Positions 16,233-25,787 of a stretch of DNA of 64,000 bases are shown here, in pieces. The position numbers and the translations under genes were made by a program. The notes beneath the pieces are model-generated. The model was not told the origin of the DNA. It searched no databases and was given only the letters and a program-made list of their open reading frames with translations. Source of the stretch: Bacteroidia bacterium (lineage in GTDB: Bacteria; Bacteroidota; Bacteroidia; J057). Position 1 is the first letter of the stretch, and each line of letters opens with the position of its first letter. Where the stretch lies: assembly GCA_030430575.1 (NCBI GenBank), contig JAUIKF010000002.1, positions 248,001 through 312,000 on the forward strand, read 5' to 3'.

Positions 16233-16706
16233 TTAAGCACATTCAAATTCATATACTTTCCTAAGTACTTTACCAATCCTTTCATACACTACAATCCAAT
16301 CAAAAAAATCTTCTGGATTTTCAGAACTGCATTCTTTAGCATATTCCGTTTCATCTCCACCATACTGAAAGACAATGATCAAGGCTCGTTCAGAAGGAGC
16401 ACCCAATAATTCGATGTCTCTAACATCCTCTATGTCGCCTCCGTCAAATAAATCGAATTGCCCATTATATCCATGTCGAGCAGCATCAAAAAGTACGGTT
16501 TTACCATCCCTGAGATCAATTCCCCATAGTATGCCTCCTACCTCATTATATGCTTTGTCCCATGATACTTCAAGCCTTTTTGTAGGAACCATAAGCATAA
16601 AAGCAGTGGTATTTTCTCCATATTCTTCTTGTATCTGATTCAATATGTCAGGATCACAGGGGCTGGCAATAGCGAACAGATGACGAGGGGCTTTATGGAC
16701 ACTCAT
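16233..16706 (-). CDS. Hypothetical protein
   Basis: This is a soluble, acidic protein of 157 residues if the ATG at 16706 is used. A GTG at 16730 in the same frame would add eight residues and overlap the preceding stop as GTGA. Features seen are KRLEVSWDKAYNEVGGILWG, the acidic DLFDGGDIEDVRDIELLG, and a C-terminal WIVVYERIGKVL. I recognise no family. Like its neighbours it is small and of lower G+C, and its setting suggests an accessory or immunity-like role (inference). Confidence 0.5.
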   Translation of the reverse strand: MSVHKAPRHLFAIASPCDPDILNQIQEEYGENTTAFMLMVPTKRLEVSWDKAYNEVGGILWGIDLRDGKTVLFDAARHGYNGQFDLFDGGDIEDVRDIELLGAPSERALIIVFQYGGDETEYAKECSSENPEDFFDWIVVYERIGKVLRKVYEFECA

Positions 16707-16726
16707 TGGCTGATTTTTAAAGGTTT

Positions 16727-17221
16727 TCACCCCTCCAACTTCCCCCGCACATAATCACTCATCGGAATCAGACCAAACTGCATCAGGTGGTGACGTGTGT
16801 GTTTATCATGGAAATGCTCCCATTGGGCGGGGGTGAGTTCGCCGAAGACAGGGTGGGTGGTGAGCCGATCAGGATCGGTAGCAGCTTTGTGCTTGAGGCC
16901 TTCGATGCCTTGGAGGAGTTTGCCTTTGGCCTCATCGAGGTCGGCAAAGCGCAAAGGGCGCAGCTTCGGAGAGATGCCAGGTGCGGTGATGCTGGGGCGA
17001 AAAGGCTTTTCGCTCATCAGCCAAGCGCGGTAGCTTTCGAGTTCTTCTGGAGGGGTCGCCAGGGGCATCGTGATTTTCCCCAAGCCGATATAAAAAATGC
17101 CAGAAACGTGCTCCACCATGTGCTGGGCCGTCATTTGGCCCCAGAGAGGCTGGGCGTCTGCCGTCAGGTTTTCGAGAAGCTGAGGGACTTCTTCGTAGAG
17201 AAATTGCTGTTTGGGGTCCAT
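16727..17221 (-). CDS. DUF1569/DinB-like protein
   Basis: This 164-residue protein belongs to the DinB/YfiT-like four-helix bundle group. The histidines expected to hold a metal are seen in MTAQHMVEHVSG, in HFHDKHTRHHLMQFG near the C-terminus, and in between. The opening LLENLTADAQPLWGQMTAQH is typical of DUF1569 members. DinB-fold proteins often act as metal-dependent thiol transferases, but no substrate is known here. The leader upstream of the ATG reads CATTCAAAATTCAACATTAA, a family G phrase shared with aspS. Confidence 0.75.
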   Translation of the reverse strand: MDPKQQFLYEEVPQLLENLTADAQPLWGQMTAQHMVEHVSGIFYIGLGKITMPLATPPEELESYRAWLMSEKPFRPSITAPGISPKLRPLRFADLDEAKGKLLQGIEGLKHKAATDPDRLTTHPVFGELTPAQWEHFHDKHTRHHLMQFGLIPMSDYVRGKLEG

Positions 17222-17397
17222 TCGAGGTTAATGTTGAATTTTGAATGGAAATTAACCAACAATTACCCTTCAAATCAATAATCATTCAATTTATGAGTCC
17301 ACTCTGGAAAGCCAATTTTGACTTTTCTCCTTTTTGCGACGGCCTAAAGGCCAGTCGCAATAGTTCTTTGCCCCTCATTTATCCACCAACAGTTCCC

Positions 17398-18093
17398 TCA
17401 ACGCCTCACTATCAACTTCCCGCCCCATTGCTTTCCATTCACCTCCACGACCACCCAATAGGGCCCATTAGGCAATTCTGATACATCTAGCATAAATTCA
17501 TTGTCCCCAGCCTCTATGCTAAATAGCTGTCGCAATACTTGCTGGCCCAGCATATTATAGACATTGAGCGAAGCAGATTCTGAGGTAGGGGAATAAAAGG
17601 AAATAGAAGTGGATAACCGGGCGGGGTTGGGATAGAGGGAAATCGCAGATGGACTTCCCCCATCTTTGAAGACCTTCACCCAGCGCGAATATGTCGCATT
17701 TCCGTCCAAGTCAACACTCCGCAGGCGATACGCATTTTCTCCCACATAAGGAGCCTTATCGATAAAGAAATACGCCTGCGGCGCTACGCTATTACCTGCG
17801 CTGGACAAGTTCCCAATGGCCTGAATGGCCTCGCCATTCACACTGCGTTCTACCACAAAGTGGCTGTGGTTGGTCTCGCGAATGGTGGTCCATTCCAGTA
17901 ATACGCCGTTTTCAACGGTTTTTGCCGCCCATGTGCCCAATTCAATCGGCAAATTCGGAGAAAGGGTCAGGGTGGTCGTTGCCCGGCCATAACCGTCTCC
18001 ATCCCCTCCACCAAACTTTCCCGCAGGCTGCGCGTGAAGAGAGTGTGAGGTTGAGAGTGAGAGTGTTAAGAGAAGGAAGGTAAAGGGTTTCAT
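17398..18093 (-). CDS. Secreted protein with T9SS type A sorting domain
   Basis: This 231-residue exported protein has a signal peptide ending SHSLHAQ. A short glycine-rich stretch is followed by a fibronectin-like module (VENGVLLEWTTIRETNHSHF, then FVVERS), common in Bacteroidota cargo proteins. The C-terminal 80 residues form the type A domain: SLYPNPARLSTSISFY, LNVYNMLGQQVL, LPNGPYWVVVEVNG, KLIVRR. The type IX system should secrete it or anchor it on the surface. No enzymatic domain is present. Confidence 0.88.
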   Translation of the reverse strand: MKPFTFLLLTLSLSTSHSLHAQPAGKFGGGDGDGYGRATTTLTLSPNLPIELGTWAAKTVENGVLLEWTTIRETNHSHFVVERSVNGEAIQAIGNLSSAGNSVAPQAYFFIDKAPYVGENAYRLRSVDLDGNATYSRWVKVFKDGGSPSAISLYPNPARLSTSISFYSPTSESASLNVYNMLGQQVLRQLFSIEAGDNEFMLDVSELPNGPYWVVVEVNGKQWGGKLIVRR

Positions 18094-18107
18094 GTGATGT
18101 AGGTTAA

Positions 18108-18376
18108 AGGTTAAAAGACCGCTCGGGCTCGAAGACTCGCCCTCGCTGTCAGATCGTTCGCGCCTTCGGCACTCACTGTCAGACCGCTCAGGCCGAAGAC
18201 GGCCTTGGCTACGAGATCGCTCGAAGACTCGCTGTCAGACAAGAGACAGAAAGAAATGCCTTTATTTAGTCTGACAGCGAGGTGAGTCTTCGAACCGAGC
18301 GGTCTCTTGTCTGACAGTGAGGGCTGAGCTTGTCGAAGCCCGAACGATCTGACAGCGACCGCAGGGAGCGGTCTCA
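18108..18376. repeat. Family A dispersed palindromic repeat, copy 2
   Basis: Several alternating arms of the type GACCGCTCGGGCTCGAAGAC and CTGACAGCGAGGTGAGTCTT are packed between two minus-strand genes. The right end reads CGGTCTCA, and this TCA is the complement of the TGA stop codon of the gene at 18374-19936. The repeat therefore provides that stop codon. Confidence 0.85.
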
Positions 18377-19936
18377 AGGCGCATCCCGCACAAAGCGCAT
18401 GGCGTCGTCAAATAAAACGATGTCCCAGAACTCCGTCGCGAGGCGACGGCTAGAGATGCGTGCATTGCGCTCTAGGTTGGGACCAGGGAATTCGAAGCCA
18501 GCGCCGCGATAGCCGACGCCTGTATTGGTCTCTACATATCCGCTAAACTGGCCGGGCCAGCTGGGTTGATTAGCGAAGCCATTGCCGTTGAGCACGCCGT
18601 CGCCGTGATTGCCAGTGAAGGCTCTGCCTTGCGGGTGGCCCACGCTCACACAGCGTTCCCAGGCATTCCCTCCCATGTCCATGATACCCCAGTAGGTGGC
18701 GCCAGAAGTGACGCGCCCTGTATTGGAAGCGTGAGCAGCAAAGATGCCTACACGGGTCATCATTTGCAGGGTCTGCGACCCTGCGCGGACGTGGCAGTTG
18801 CCATTGGTGGCGTGGACGGTGTAGCCCGTGTTGATGGCCTCATTGGCTGCGCCAATGTTGCTGAGCGTGAGGTCGTCACTCAGGTCGATGCCTGCGGTGC
18901 CCCATGGGTATTCGCCGATTACGGGTACATTGGGGCCTCTACAGGCCTTCTCGAACTCCATCTCCGTCATGGGGCGTAAACCTGCCCAGTCAGCGTAAGC
19001 TGCGGCAAACACCCAACTCATGTAGACAACGGGGGCATCGGGGTGACTGGTAGTGAAATTGGGATGGGAACCGCTGAGGCCATAGCGATAGAAGGAAAAA
19101 GGGTTGGCAGAACCTACAAAATGACCTGTGCTATCGTGGCGTGCTGCCTGCGTCGCAGACAGCATGTTCATGAAGTCGATGTATTGGGACTGAGTGAGTT
19201 CATATTTCATGCAATAAAAGGCGTCAAATCCTTTGGGAAATGCTGCGGGCAGTGTTTGTGTGGTGGCATCGTTGAAATCATCGGCAGCACCATTGAGTTG
19301 GCCTCCACAGCAATACATATTGGCTTCATTATTATTTCCCAAACTTCCCACGCCTCCTCCACCTAAAGTGATGGCATTTTCGCTTGTCACCTGAAAAGCG
19401 GCACCTGTGGTCCCCGCTTCGAAGTTCCCAAAGACTTGTGAGCCTCCTCGGTTTTCCCCATCTCCCAGCCAATAACTGCCGCTGGGAACATAGACCATTT
19501 CGATGCCTTGTACAGCGATTTCTATGCCCGCTCCGTCACTCACACCGTCTGTTCCATAGTCCCAGCGTAGGACCACCCCCGCAAATGAGGCCGTACCACT
19601 GCCATTGGCACTGCGATAGACAAAGGCACCCTTGCCGTCGGAGCTGACATCGAGACTTGCGCCTGATGGCGTACTATGTCCACTGGCAGCGAGGGTCGCA
19701 TGCAGCCATGGCCCCATGGAACCCACAAGGCGGTATTTCACAAACACCCATGCAGCGTCCCAATTCTCTACATCGCGCCAGGAATGGTCCCAGGTGAGGT
19801 CGAACTGGATATCTGCCTCATCATTGACGAGGTCGATGGAGGCAAGGGAGATTTGCTGGACGGTGAGGTTGTTGGGATAGACAAAAATAGGTAGACAGAT
19901 GCCCAATAGGAGGAGGATTTTAGCATACATAATCAA
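18374..19936 (-). CDS. Secreted formylglycine-generating-enzyme-like protein (SUMF1 domain)
   Basis: This 520-residue protein has a signal peptide (ILLLLGICLPIFVYPNN). The N-terminal region (residues about 25-145) is a strand-rich module with DHSWRDVENWDAAWVFVKYR, seen in other Bacteroidota SUMF1 proteins. The SUMF1 fold runs from about residue 150: MVYVPSGSYWLGDG, the MKYELTQSQYIDFMN segment, MTEMEFEKACRGPN, MGGNAWERC, and a C-terminal IGRRL-like SSRRLATEFWD. Such domains include formylglycine oxidases but many are non-catalytic binding modules, and I do not see enough to claim catalysis. The last codons and stop abut a family A repeat. Confidence 0.8.
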   Translation of the reverse strand: MIMYAKILLLLGICLPIFVYPNNLTVQQISLASIDLVNDEADIQFDLTWDHSWRDVENWDAAWVFVKYRLVGSMGPWLHATLAASGHSTPSGASLDVSSDGKGAFVYRSANGSGTASFAGVVLRWDYGTDGVSDGAGIEIAVQGIEMVYVPSGSYWLGDGENRGGSQVFGNFEAGTTGAAFQVTSENAITLGGGGVGSLGNNNEANMYCCGGQLNGAADDFNDATTQTLPAAFPKGFDAFYCMKYELTQSQYIDFMNMLSATQAARHDSTGHFVGSANPFSFYRYGLSGSHPNFTTSHPDAPVVYMSWVFAAAYADWAGLRPMTEMEFEKACRGPNVPVIGEYPWGTAGIDLSDDLTLSNIGAANEAINTGYTVHATNGNCHVRAGSQTLQMMTRVGIFAAHASNTGRVTSGATYWGIMDMGGNAWERCVSVGHPQGRAFTGNHGDGVLNGNGFANQPSWPGQFSGYVETNTGVGYRGAGFEFPGPNLERNARISSRRLATEFWDIVLFDDAMRFVRDAP

Positions 19937-20018
19937 GCAGAAAAATAGGTGATATATTGTCTATGATACAGTCGTAAAAAAGGTAACTGGTATCACCTGA
20001 AATCGGCCAGGAAATGAG

Positions 20019-20051
20019 AGACCCCGTAGGTTTCCAAAACCTACGGGGTCT
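20019..20051. terminator. Perfect 15-bp hairpin downstream of the caspase gene
   Basis: AGACCCCGTAGGTTT (20019-20033) pairs exactly with AAACCTACGGGGTCT (20037-20051) around a three-base loop. It lies 24 bases past the stop of the leftward caspase gene and before the next leftward gene. No long U-run follows, so it may be a repeat-derived hairpin used as a terminator. Confidence 0.6.
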
Positions 20052-20074
20052 AAACGTGACTAAAATAAACTATT

Positions 20075-23000
20075 TTATCCCTGAAACAGGAGCTTAATTG
20101 CTTTTAGTATTTTTCCAAATAAACCAAGCGACTCGTTGTCTGTGGGTTCATAGATAGATTTCTGTTGAGGCGCTTCAACCACTGGGGCTTCCTCTACCGC
20201 ATCTGTGATTTGTGGATTTACGGTAGCGTCTGAAGGTTCTGGAACGTCCGGAGCTACCACGGCGTCCGTAATCTGTGGATTTCCAGCAGTATCCGAATCA
20301 TCCCTAGGCTGCGGGTCCTCATCTGTGGGTTCTTCAGTGGTGGTCTGTGTATCGCCTGTAGGAGATGAATCGCCTGTTGTTGTGGTTGGGCCACCAGCGG
20401 ACTTTAGGCCACTGATTACTTGCTGTACCGCGCCAAGGCCTGAACCTTCACTGAAGTAGGAAAAGTGATTACTTGGTACTTCTTGGATTGCAGGTAAAGG
20501 ACTACGACCAGTTGGGACATGTTTGATACTCGCTACGCCTACGGCCATGTCATTGGGTTCTTTGAAAACCCACTTTTTCAACATACTGAAATCAGGGTCG
20601 TTGATACCCATGCGTTCCAATATTTTGCCTACTGTACCCTCACTTTCTTTGGGAATACTGGAGGTGTCTCCTGCAAGAACGGTATAGGGAATACCTGGAT
20701 CATTGGCGTTTTGGAGGACTTTCAAGAAATCAGAATCCTTGGCCATCTGCTCCATCGAGCCGCCCAAGTTGTCAAATGCCTTGACAGACCCTAGCATAAA
20801 TGAAAGGGCACTTAGGCCCCATCCGATCACGGGGATATTGTTGAGGATGAGGGTGGAACCGAAAAACAGCCACTTCTTGAAGCTGGGCCATGGAGAACCG
20901 CCATTTGGCGTACCTGCCATGATCAGGTGATTCACCACCTTATTGCCGCCCAATTGCTCTATGTAATAACGAGAGACAAGGCCGCCCATGCTGTGAACCA
21001 GGAAGTGTAAGTCCTTGCCATGGCCTTCCTTCAAGCCTACCGCTTCAAGGCGCTCTTTCAAGCTGGAGGCGTTAGTTTCAATTCGGGTAGAAAAGGTTTC
21101 GTAGTCATAGCCTAAGACCAAATCGTAGTGCTTGCGCAAGAATTGGTAAAAAGGATTGGGACCACCATTGGCGGCTGACTCAAAGAAGCATTCATAGCAG
21201 GAACTCGTAAAGCCGTGTACCACGACCAAGACTTTTTTCGCTTTGGCCACCTGGGCTGCAACCTCAGTCGGCTCAAATTCAAAGTATAAGTCTTCTCCTG
21301 TATCATCTATCGATGAAATTCGAGGGTAGTCAAATTTTTTGATCCCAAACTTTCCCCCTAACATCTTATGGAAGACCAGCTTCACCGTCCGTCCCAGACT
21401 ACGCTCTCCTTGTGCTTTCTCCTCAGCATCTGGTAGCTTATCCAGCTTCAGACTCATAGAGCCATCTCCGTTTGGCTCTGCTACTACAGGATAAAAGATG
21501 CCATCTTCCTGGACTACAGTCATGAGTTTCTCGTCCTTGTCTAGTTCATAATTGAACTTGACTTCCAGGGGATTGTCTGCTGAGATGAGGTCAGGGCGGT
21601 CGATATTTCGCAGTTCAAGGACATTGACATTGGGGGAATTTCCACGGCCAGAGACGAAGTCCAGGGGTTGAGCGCCGCTGCCACGCAGGACAGCGGGCAT
21701 GAGGTGAGCCGTTTCTGTACTGCGAGAAGCATTGGCCGTACTAGAAAGGGCGATGTCTACATTGACGCCGTTCGGCGCATTGACAGAGACACCTGCATTT
21801 GCAAGAATCTTAGCGTCATTTCCACTATCATGATAGGTAGAGATCAATCGAATGGTTTCTGTGCGCCAATCTTCTGTTGTCATGGGCTTTTTTCGAATCC
21901 GAAGTCCTCGGGTTGCCTCAGGGTATTTGAGGCCCTCTTGCTCCATTTTGCTGGGGTCAAAAGTGGTGGTACTCATGACCAGCTTGAGGTAAGCCGTATC
22001 TTCAATAATCCCCATGCCGAGCAGCTCGGCAGCAATATCGGGAGTTGTAGGTTCTCCTGAGAGCGCAAGGACTTCTGAGCCTCCTACAAGTGAAGAAGCA
22101 TCAAATAGGATATTGGTAACGGAAAAGTCACTGCCCATATAGAATAGGGCGAGGTAATAGTTCTTATTTGAAGTATTGCGAAGCTTAATCCTGAAACGAG
22201 GACTTACCCCAAAATCCAAAGGATCATTTGGATCAGCTTCATAGGTATAATAAGGGGTCGGAATCCCTCCAGTAGCATCTGCCTTAAGAAGCTCTTCTTC
22301 ACTCCATTTACCTGACTCCGGATCTCGGTGGCTAGCCAAAATGTCAACCTTGACCGTACCCGTAGGGATTTGGGTGCTTGGGTTGTCTAGGCTAAAGGTA
22401 CTTTCCCAACTCGCAATAGACGCGAGCTGCCCGATCACCTCATCTGCATTGCGCTCGGAGAACCCCACGGTCTGGTTGACCAGGGGTTGGTTGTCTCCAG
22501 GTCGCATGATGGCATATTTTTGCTTCCCTTTTTCTTCATATACCAAAACTCGATAGTCTGCCTCATTGATAGAAGCGACTTCTTCTATTAGCTTTTTAGG
22601 GTCATCCGAAGTTTTTAGCGCCCCTTGTAGAAGTTTTATCCCTTGTTGCTGCACATCATTATCGGCTAGCTCCGCCTCGAAATAAACCCTTAGTTTATTG
22701 ATTGGGAGGTTCAATAACATGCCTTGATACGTATTCGTCCGAGGGACTTGTCCTTCAGATTCGTCAAACAAGATCAAGCTTTCTGTGGCTCCGGCAGACT
22801 TGATAGTAGCCGTTTTAAAAATGACAGTTGGGTTATCTTCTATATTGACATCATTTTCAAATACAGCCACCTCTGCACTGCCTGATCCTTGAGTATTGGG
22901 GATTCCATGCATAAGTCCTGCTTCGATCATCCAACTCTTGCGCTTCTCATTGTAGAAGACTAGATGAGATTTGGCATTATTGACAGCTTCGCCCCCTAAG

Positions 23001-23893
23001 AAAGCATTGTTCCCATCTACTGTTATGAGTTGACTTCTTGTCATCGCGGAACGCGTCGCGCCAGGGTTTACCACATCGACTCCAGGATTTTGGTCCCCTA
23101 CTTTATTTTCGACAATTACTGATGCGCGACTCAATAAGTCATTATAGGTAATATTCCCTTTCGAGTTGCGCAGTGTTTCAAGCATGCTGTAGGTAAATAT
23201 TCCACCTGTATGGCCGTCTATTGTCAGTTCTTTGGCCGTCTGAATACTCCTGCAAGCTGAAAAGTTGATATGCGGTCCCGTAGGCAAGAGGACATCGCCT
23301 TCTACCGCAAAGAGGTTTTTGTATTCATCTCCAAACTCTTCCCGATGCATAAACACGTAGTCGTTCAAGGCACGACTCGTTTCTCCATCGGCTGGCGATT
23401 GCCGTTTTGTGACATGTTGAGTCTCACGAGAGTTGCTTCCCGAATGGCAGCAGTCCATCATCAGGACAATTTCGGGCCCTTTTTTGGACACTTGATAGAC
23501 CAAGGAACTCAACTCCTTGTCCGCCAAATCACGGTGATAGACACCGCCAATCGTCTGACGACTGTCATAACACACAAGCGTTTCATTCATCCGATCGGGT
23601 TCCATATACCAAAACGCCTGCGGCGATTTCTCCTGTGAACCATGCCCTGCATAGTGTACAAACACATAATCCCCCTTCTCAGCCTGCGTCAGATGGGTCA
23701 AGAATGCGTCAATGACATTTGCTTTTGTGGCCTCCTCATCGCGAAGCGTCATGAGGTGAAGTTTATCAGTGGGAACCGATGCACGGAGATAATCCTCCAC
23801 GTCTTTGCTATCACGGACGCAGCCGTTGAGCGCGGGGACAGGGTTGCGGTACTTGTCAACTGCAAACAGAAGGGCGTATACTTGATTTGCCAT
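20075..23893 (-). CDS. Caspase-family protease fused to an alpha/beta-hydrolase
   Basis: This is a 1272-residue fusion. Residues 1-290 are a peptidase C14 (metacaspase-like) domain with the dyad His84 (VHYAGHGSQ) and Cys149 (MMDCCHSGS). The middle includes a strand-rich segment (FRIKLRNTSNKNYYLALFYM) like the DUF4384-type modules that follow bacterial caspases. Residues about 885-1070 are an alpha/beta-hydrolase with VVVHGF (His893) and the nucleophile elbow VHSMGG (Ser968), of the PGAP1/lipase type. A Pro/Thr/Asp-rich linker follows, then a C-terminal amphipathic helix (GLFGKILKAIKLLFQG). There is no signal peptide, so it is cytoplasmic. A caspase that releases or activates a lipase is one reading (inference). 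It is divergent from a CHAT gene. Confidence 0.88.
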   Translation of the reverse strand: MANQVYALLFAVDKYRNPVPALNGCVRDSKDVEDYLRASVPTDKLHLMTLRDEEATKANVIDAFLTHLTQAEKGDYVFVHYAGHGSQEKSPQAFWYMEPDRMNETLVCYDSRQTIGGVYHRDLADKELSSLVYQVSKKGPEIVLMMDCCHSGSNSRETQHVTKRQSPADGETSRALNDYVFMHREEFGDEYKNLFAVEGDVLLPTGPHINFSACRSIQTAKELTIDGHTGGIFTYSMLETLRNSKGNITYNDLLSRASVIVENKVGDQNPGVDVVNPGATRSAMTRSQLITVDGNNAFLGGEAVNNAKSHLVFYNEKRKSWMIEAGLMHGIPNTQGSGSAEVAVFENDVNIEDNPTVIFKTATIKSAGATESLILFDESEGQVPRTNTYQGMLLNLPINKLRVYFEAELADNDVQQQGIKLLQGALKTSDDPKKLIEEVASINEADYRVLVYEEKGKQKYAIMRPGDNQPLVNQTVGFSERNADEVIGQLASIASWESTFSLDNPSTQIPTGTVKVDILASHRDPESGKWSEEELLKADATGGIPTPYYTYEADPNDPLDFGVSPRFRIKLRNTSNKNYYLALFYMGSDFSVTNILFDASSLVGGSEVLALSGEPTTPDIAAELLGMGIIEDTAYLKLVMSTTTFDPSKMEQEGLKYPEATRGLRIRKKPMTTEDWRTETIRLISTYHDSGNDAKILANAGVSVNAPNGVNVDIALSSTANASRSTETAHLMPAVLRGSGAQPLDFVSGRGNSPNVNVLELRNIDRPDLISADNPLEVKFNYELDKDEKLMTVVQEDGIFYPVVAEPNGDGSMSLKLDKLPDAEEKAQGERSLGRTVKLVFHKMLGGKFGIKKFDYPRISSIDDTGEDLYFEFEPTEVAAQVAKAKKVLVVVHGFTSSCYECFFESAANGGPNPFYQFLRKHYDLVLGYDYETFSTRIETNASSLKERLEAVGLKEGHGKDLHFLVHSMGGLVSRYYIEQLGGNKVVNHLIMAGTPNGGSPWPSFKKWLFFGSTLILNNIPVIGWGLSALSFMLGSVKAFDNLGGSMEQMAKDSDFLKVLQNANDPGIPYTVLAGDTSSIPKESEGTVGKILERMGINDPDFSMLKKWVFKEPNDMAVGVASIKHVPTGRSPLPAIQEVPSNHFSYFSEGSGLGAVQQVISGLKSAGGPTTTTGDSSPTGDTQTTTEEPTDEDPQPRDDSDTAGNPQITDAVVAPDVPEPSDATVNPQITDAVEEAPVVEAPQQKSIYEPTDNESLGLFGKILKAIKLLFQG

Positions 23894-24101
23894 AGGGGGG
23901 AGAAAGTTGAGTTATGAGAATAAGGGGTTTTTACACTAATGTGCTTCTGGAAGGATAAGGTTACTTTTTCACCGGAAGTTTCATGTATAGACAATCAGAT
24001 GTAAATCAAAAACTTCCCCTTCAACTTAAGGCTATCTTGTCAATTATGCCAAATTTTTAGTTATTTAATTTATCCAAACCAAGAAATGACCCATTTTCAC
24101 C
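23894..24101. promoter_or_regulatory. Divergent intergenic region of the caspase and CHAT genes
   Basis: These 208 bases separate two protease genes read in opposite directions and must carry both promoters. The stretch is A/T-rich near 24040-24075. I cannot identify clear -33/-7 boxes or an operator palindrome. Confidence 0.4.
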
Positions 24102-25787
24102 ATGGCTGCATCTAAACCGGTCCTCTTTTTGGCTTTCGCCAATGATGATGCTGCGCCGCTGGCGCAGCTCAAGGAGGAGCGGCGTGGCATCCGCAGTCAG
24201 TTGTTAGAAGCGCAAAGTGCAGGCAGTCTCGAAGTCTATACCGAGCCAGAGGCGACAGTCAAAATGCTCGCCGAGGCACTTCAGCAATATGACGAGCGCA
24301 TCGCGCTCTTCCACTACGGCGGCCACGCCGATGCCGCCCACCTCATGTTGGAAGACCAGCAAGCCCATGCAGGCGGTATAGCCGCAATGTTGGCAGAATT
24401 GAAAGGCCTTCAGCTTGTTTTTCTCAATGGATGCTCTACCAGAGGGCAAGTCGTCCGCCTGATGGAACTGGGGGTTAAGTTGGTCATCGCCACGGACAAA
24501 CCTGTGAACGACCGCATGGCAGTAGACTTCGCGACAGCATTTTATGGCGCATTGGCTAAGCGAAGACCGATCAGCAGGGCCTTTCGACTGGCTTCTGCAC
24601 AGCTCCAAGCAACCTATGGAGAAACGGCTAAGCCTCAGGAGGTTAGCTATCGGGGCCTCAAGTGGAACAAAGTCGCCAAAGCGAGTGATGATCCCGAACC
24701 GATCCCTTGGGGCCTCTATGTCAATGATGGGGCAGAAGAAGCACTGACTTGGCGCATGCCATCGGTGGAGAGTCCCCTCGATCCGCGCATGTCTGCGATT
24801 TTGAGTGCGCTGAGTCGCTATGAAGAAGACATCCATGAAGATGTAGTGGATAGAGACGGGGAGGCGGTGGATGAGCGGCTTTATCCTGAAATTATCATCA
24901 AGAACTTCCCTTGGCCGATCGGGGCACAGTTGCGCATCCTCCAGACGGAGGAGCTGTTTGAGCCGGGCGTAGCGCGGCTGAAGCAGGTGCTGAGCACTTA
25001 CCTGATGGCGATGCACCTGCACCGTTACCTCCTCTACTCCCAATTATGGGAGGAGAAACTGAAGCACCCAGACCTGCCCACCAAGGATTGTTTGCCTTGG
25101 CTATTGCCCGAAAAGGAAGCCTTTTTCCAGCAAGACATGCCTGGCAAGTTGTTGGGGCTTGCGGATATTTTTGACCAACACCAACTGACGCCCTTTGTCT
25201 CAGAAATGGAGGGATTCTTTGCGGAGTTGCGGGCGAAAGGGGAAATCTTTGAGGCCTGTATGTACCTGCATGATTTGGCCGTCAAGGGAAAATGGGAGGA
25301 AGAGGAAGCCATAGAAGTCTGTGAAGAAGCAGAGACAAAATTGGCTTATCTGCAAGTGGGGATGGCTTACCTGGCGCGTTATCACATGCATACTATCAAA
25401 GACATTGACATCCTCAATCCTCGCCATGCGCCTCCACGATTCAAGCATGAAATAGGAGAGTTGAATACTTATACTATCCGAAGAGACTCCACCCAGATTC
25501 GCGAAGAATTTAGCGATAGCCAGTCCGTCATGCTGACCGATCCTGAGCGGAATACCTCGATGAGCCTTTCTCCTTTTATCGTAGACAAAAACGCTTTCAT
25601 CAAAAAGCCGATTCCCAATATTTTTCTTTACACCCACGCCGAAGATGGGGTACCCTATTATGTCAATGTCAAGCATAGCTTGTATAAGACCATGGAAGAA
25701 CCATCGGATCAGATCCATGTGGAGATGGAAGGGCTGGAGGTGCTGGAGGACCAGTGGGAAGTGTATCGGAGGAAAATGAGTGAATGA
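24102..25787 (+). CDS. CHAT-domain protease with uncharacterised C-terminal half
   Basis: This 561-residue cytoplasmic protein opens with a CHAT (caspase-HetF) domain over residues 1-200. The dyad is His75 (LFHYGGHAD) and Cys111 (VFLNGCSTRGQV), followed by the usual IATDKPVNDRMAVDFATAFY. The remaining 360 residues show no family I recognise. They include LQVGMAYLARYHMHTIKDID and an acidic linker, and may be an adaptor or substrate-binding region. The next gene is an nSTAND-WD40 NTPase on the same strand, a pairing expected of a sensor and effector. The ATG at 24102 fits the start of the first strand (KPVLFLAFANDD). Confidence 0.85.
   Translation: MAASKPVLFLAFANDDAAPLAQLKEERRGIRSQLLEAQSAGSLEVYTEPEATVKMLAEALQQYDERIALFHYGGHADAAHLMLEDQQAHAGGIAAMLAELKGLQLVFLNGCSTRGQVVRLMELGVKLVIATDKPVNDRMAVDFATAFYGALAKRRPISRAFRLASAQLQATYGETAKPQEVSYRGLKWNKVAKASDDPEPIPWGLYVNDGAEEALTWRMPSVESPLDPRMSAILSALSRYEEDIHEDVVDRDGEAVDERLYPEIIIKNFPWPIGAQLRILQTEELFEPGVARLKQVLSTYLMAMHLHRYLLYSQLWEEKLKHPDLPTKDCLPWLLPEKEAFFQQDMPGKLLGLADIFDQHQLTPFVSEMEGFFAELRAKGEIFEACMYLHDLAVKGKWEEEEAIEVCEEAETKLAYLQVGMAYLARYHMHTIKDIDILNPRHAPPRFKHEIGELNTYTIRRDSTQIREEFSDSQSVMLTDPERNTSMSLSPFIVDKNAFIKKPIPNIFLYTHAEDGVPYYVNVKHSLYKTMEEPSDQIHVEMEGLEVLEDQWEVYRRKMSE

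Noticed and set aside
18374-19936. The secreted SUMF1/FGE-domain protein as the variable protein of a diversity-generating retroelement.
   Set aside because: No reverse transcriptase gene and no template-like repeat of its 3' end are present in the window.
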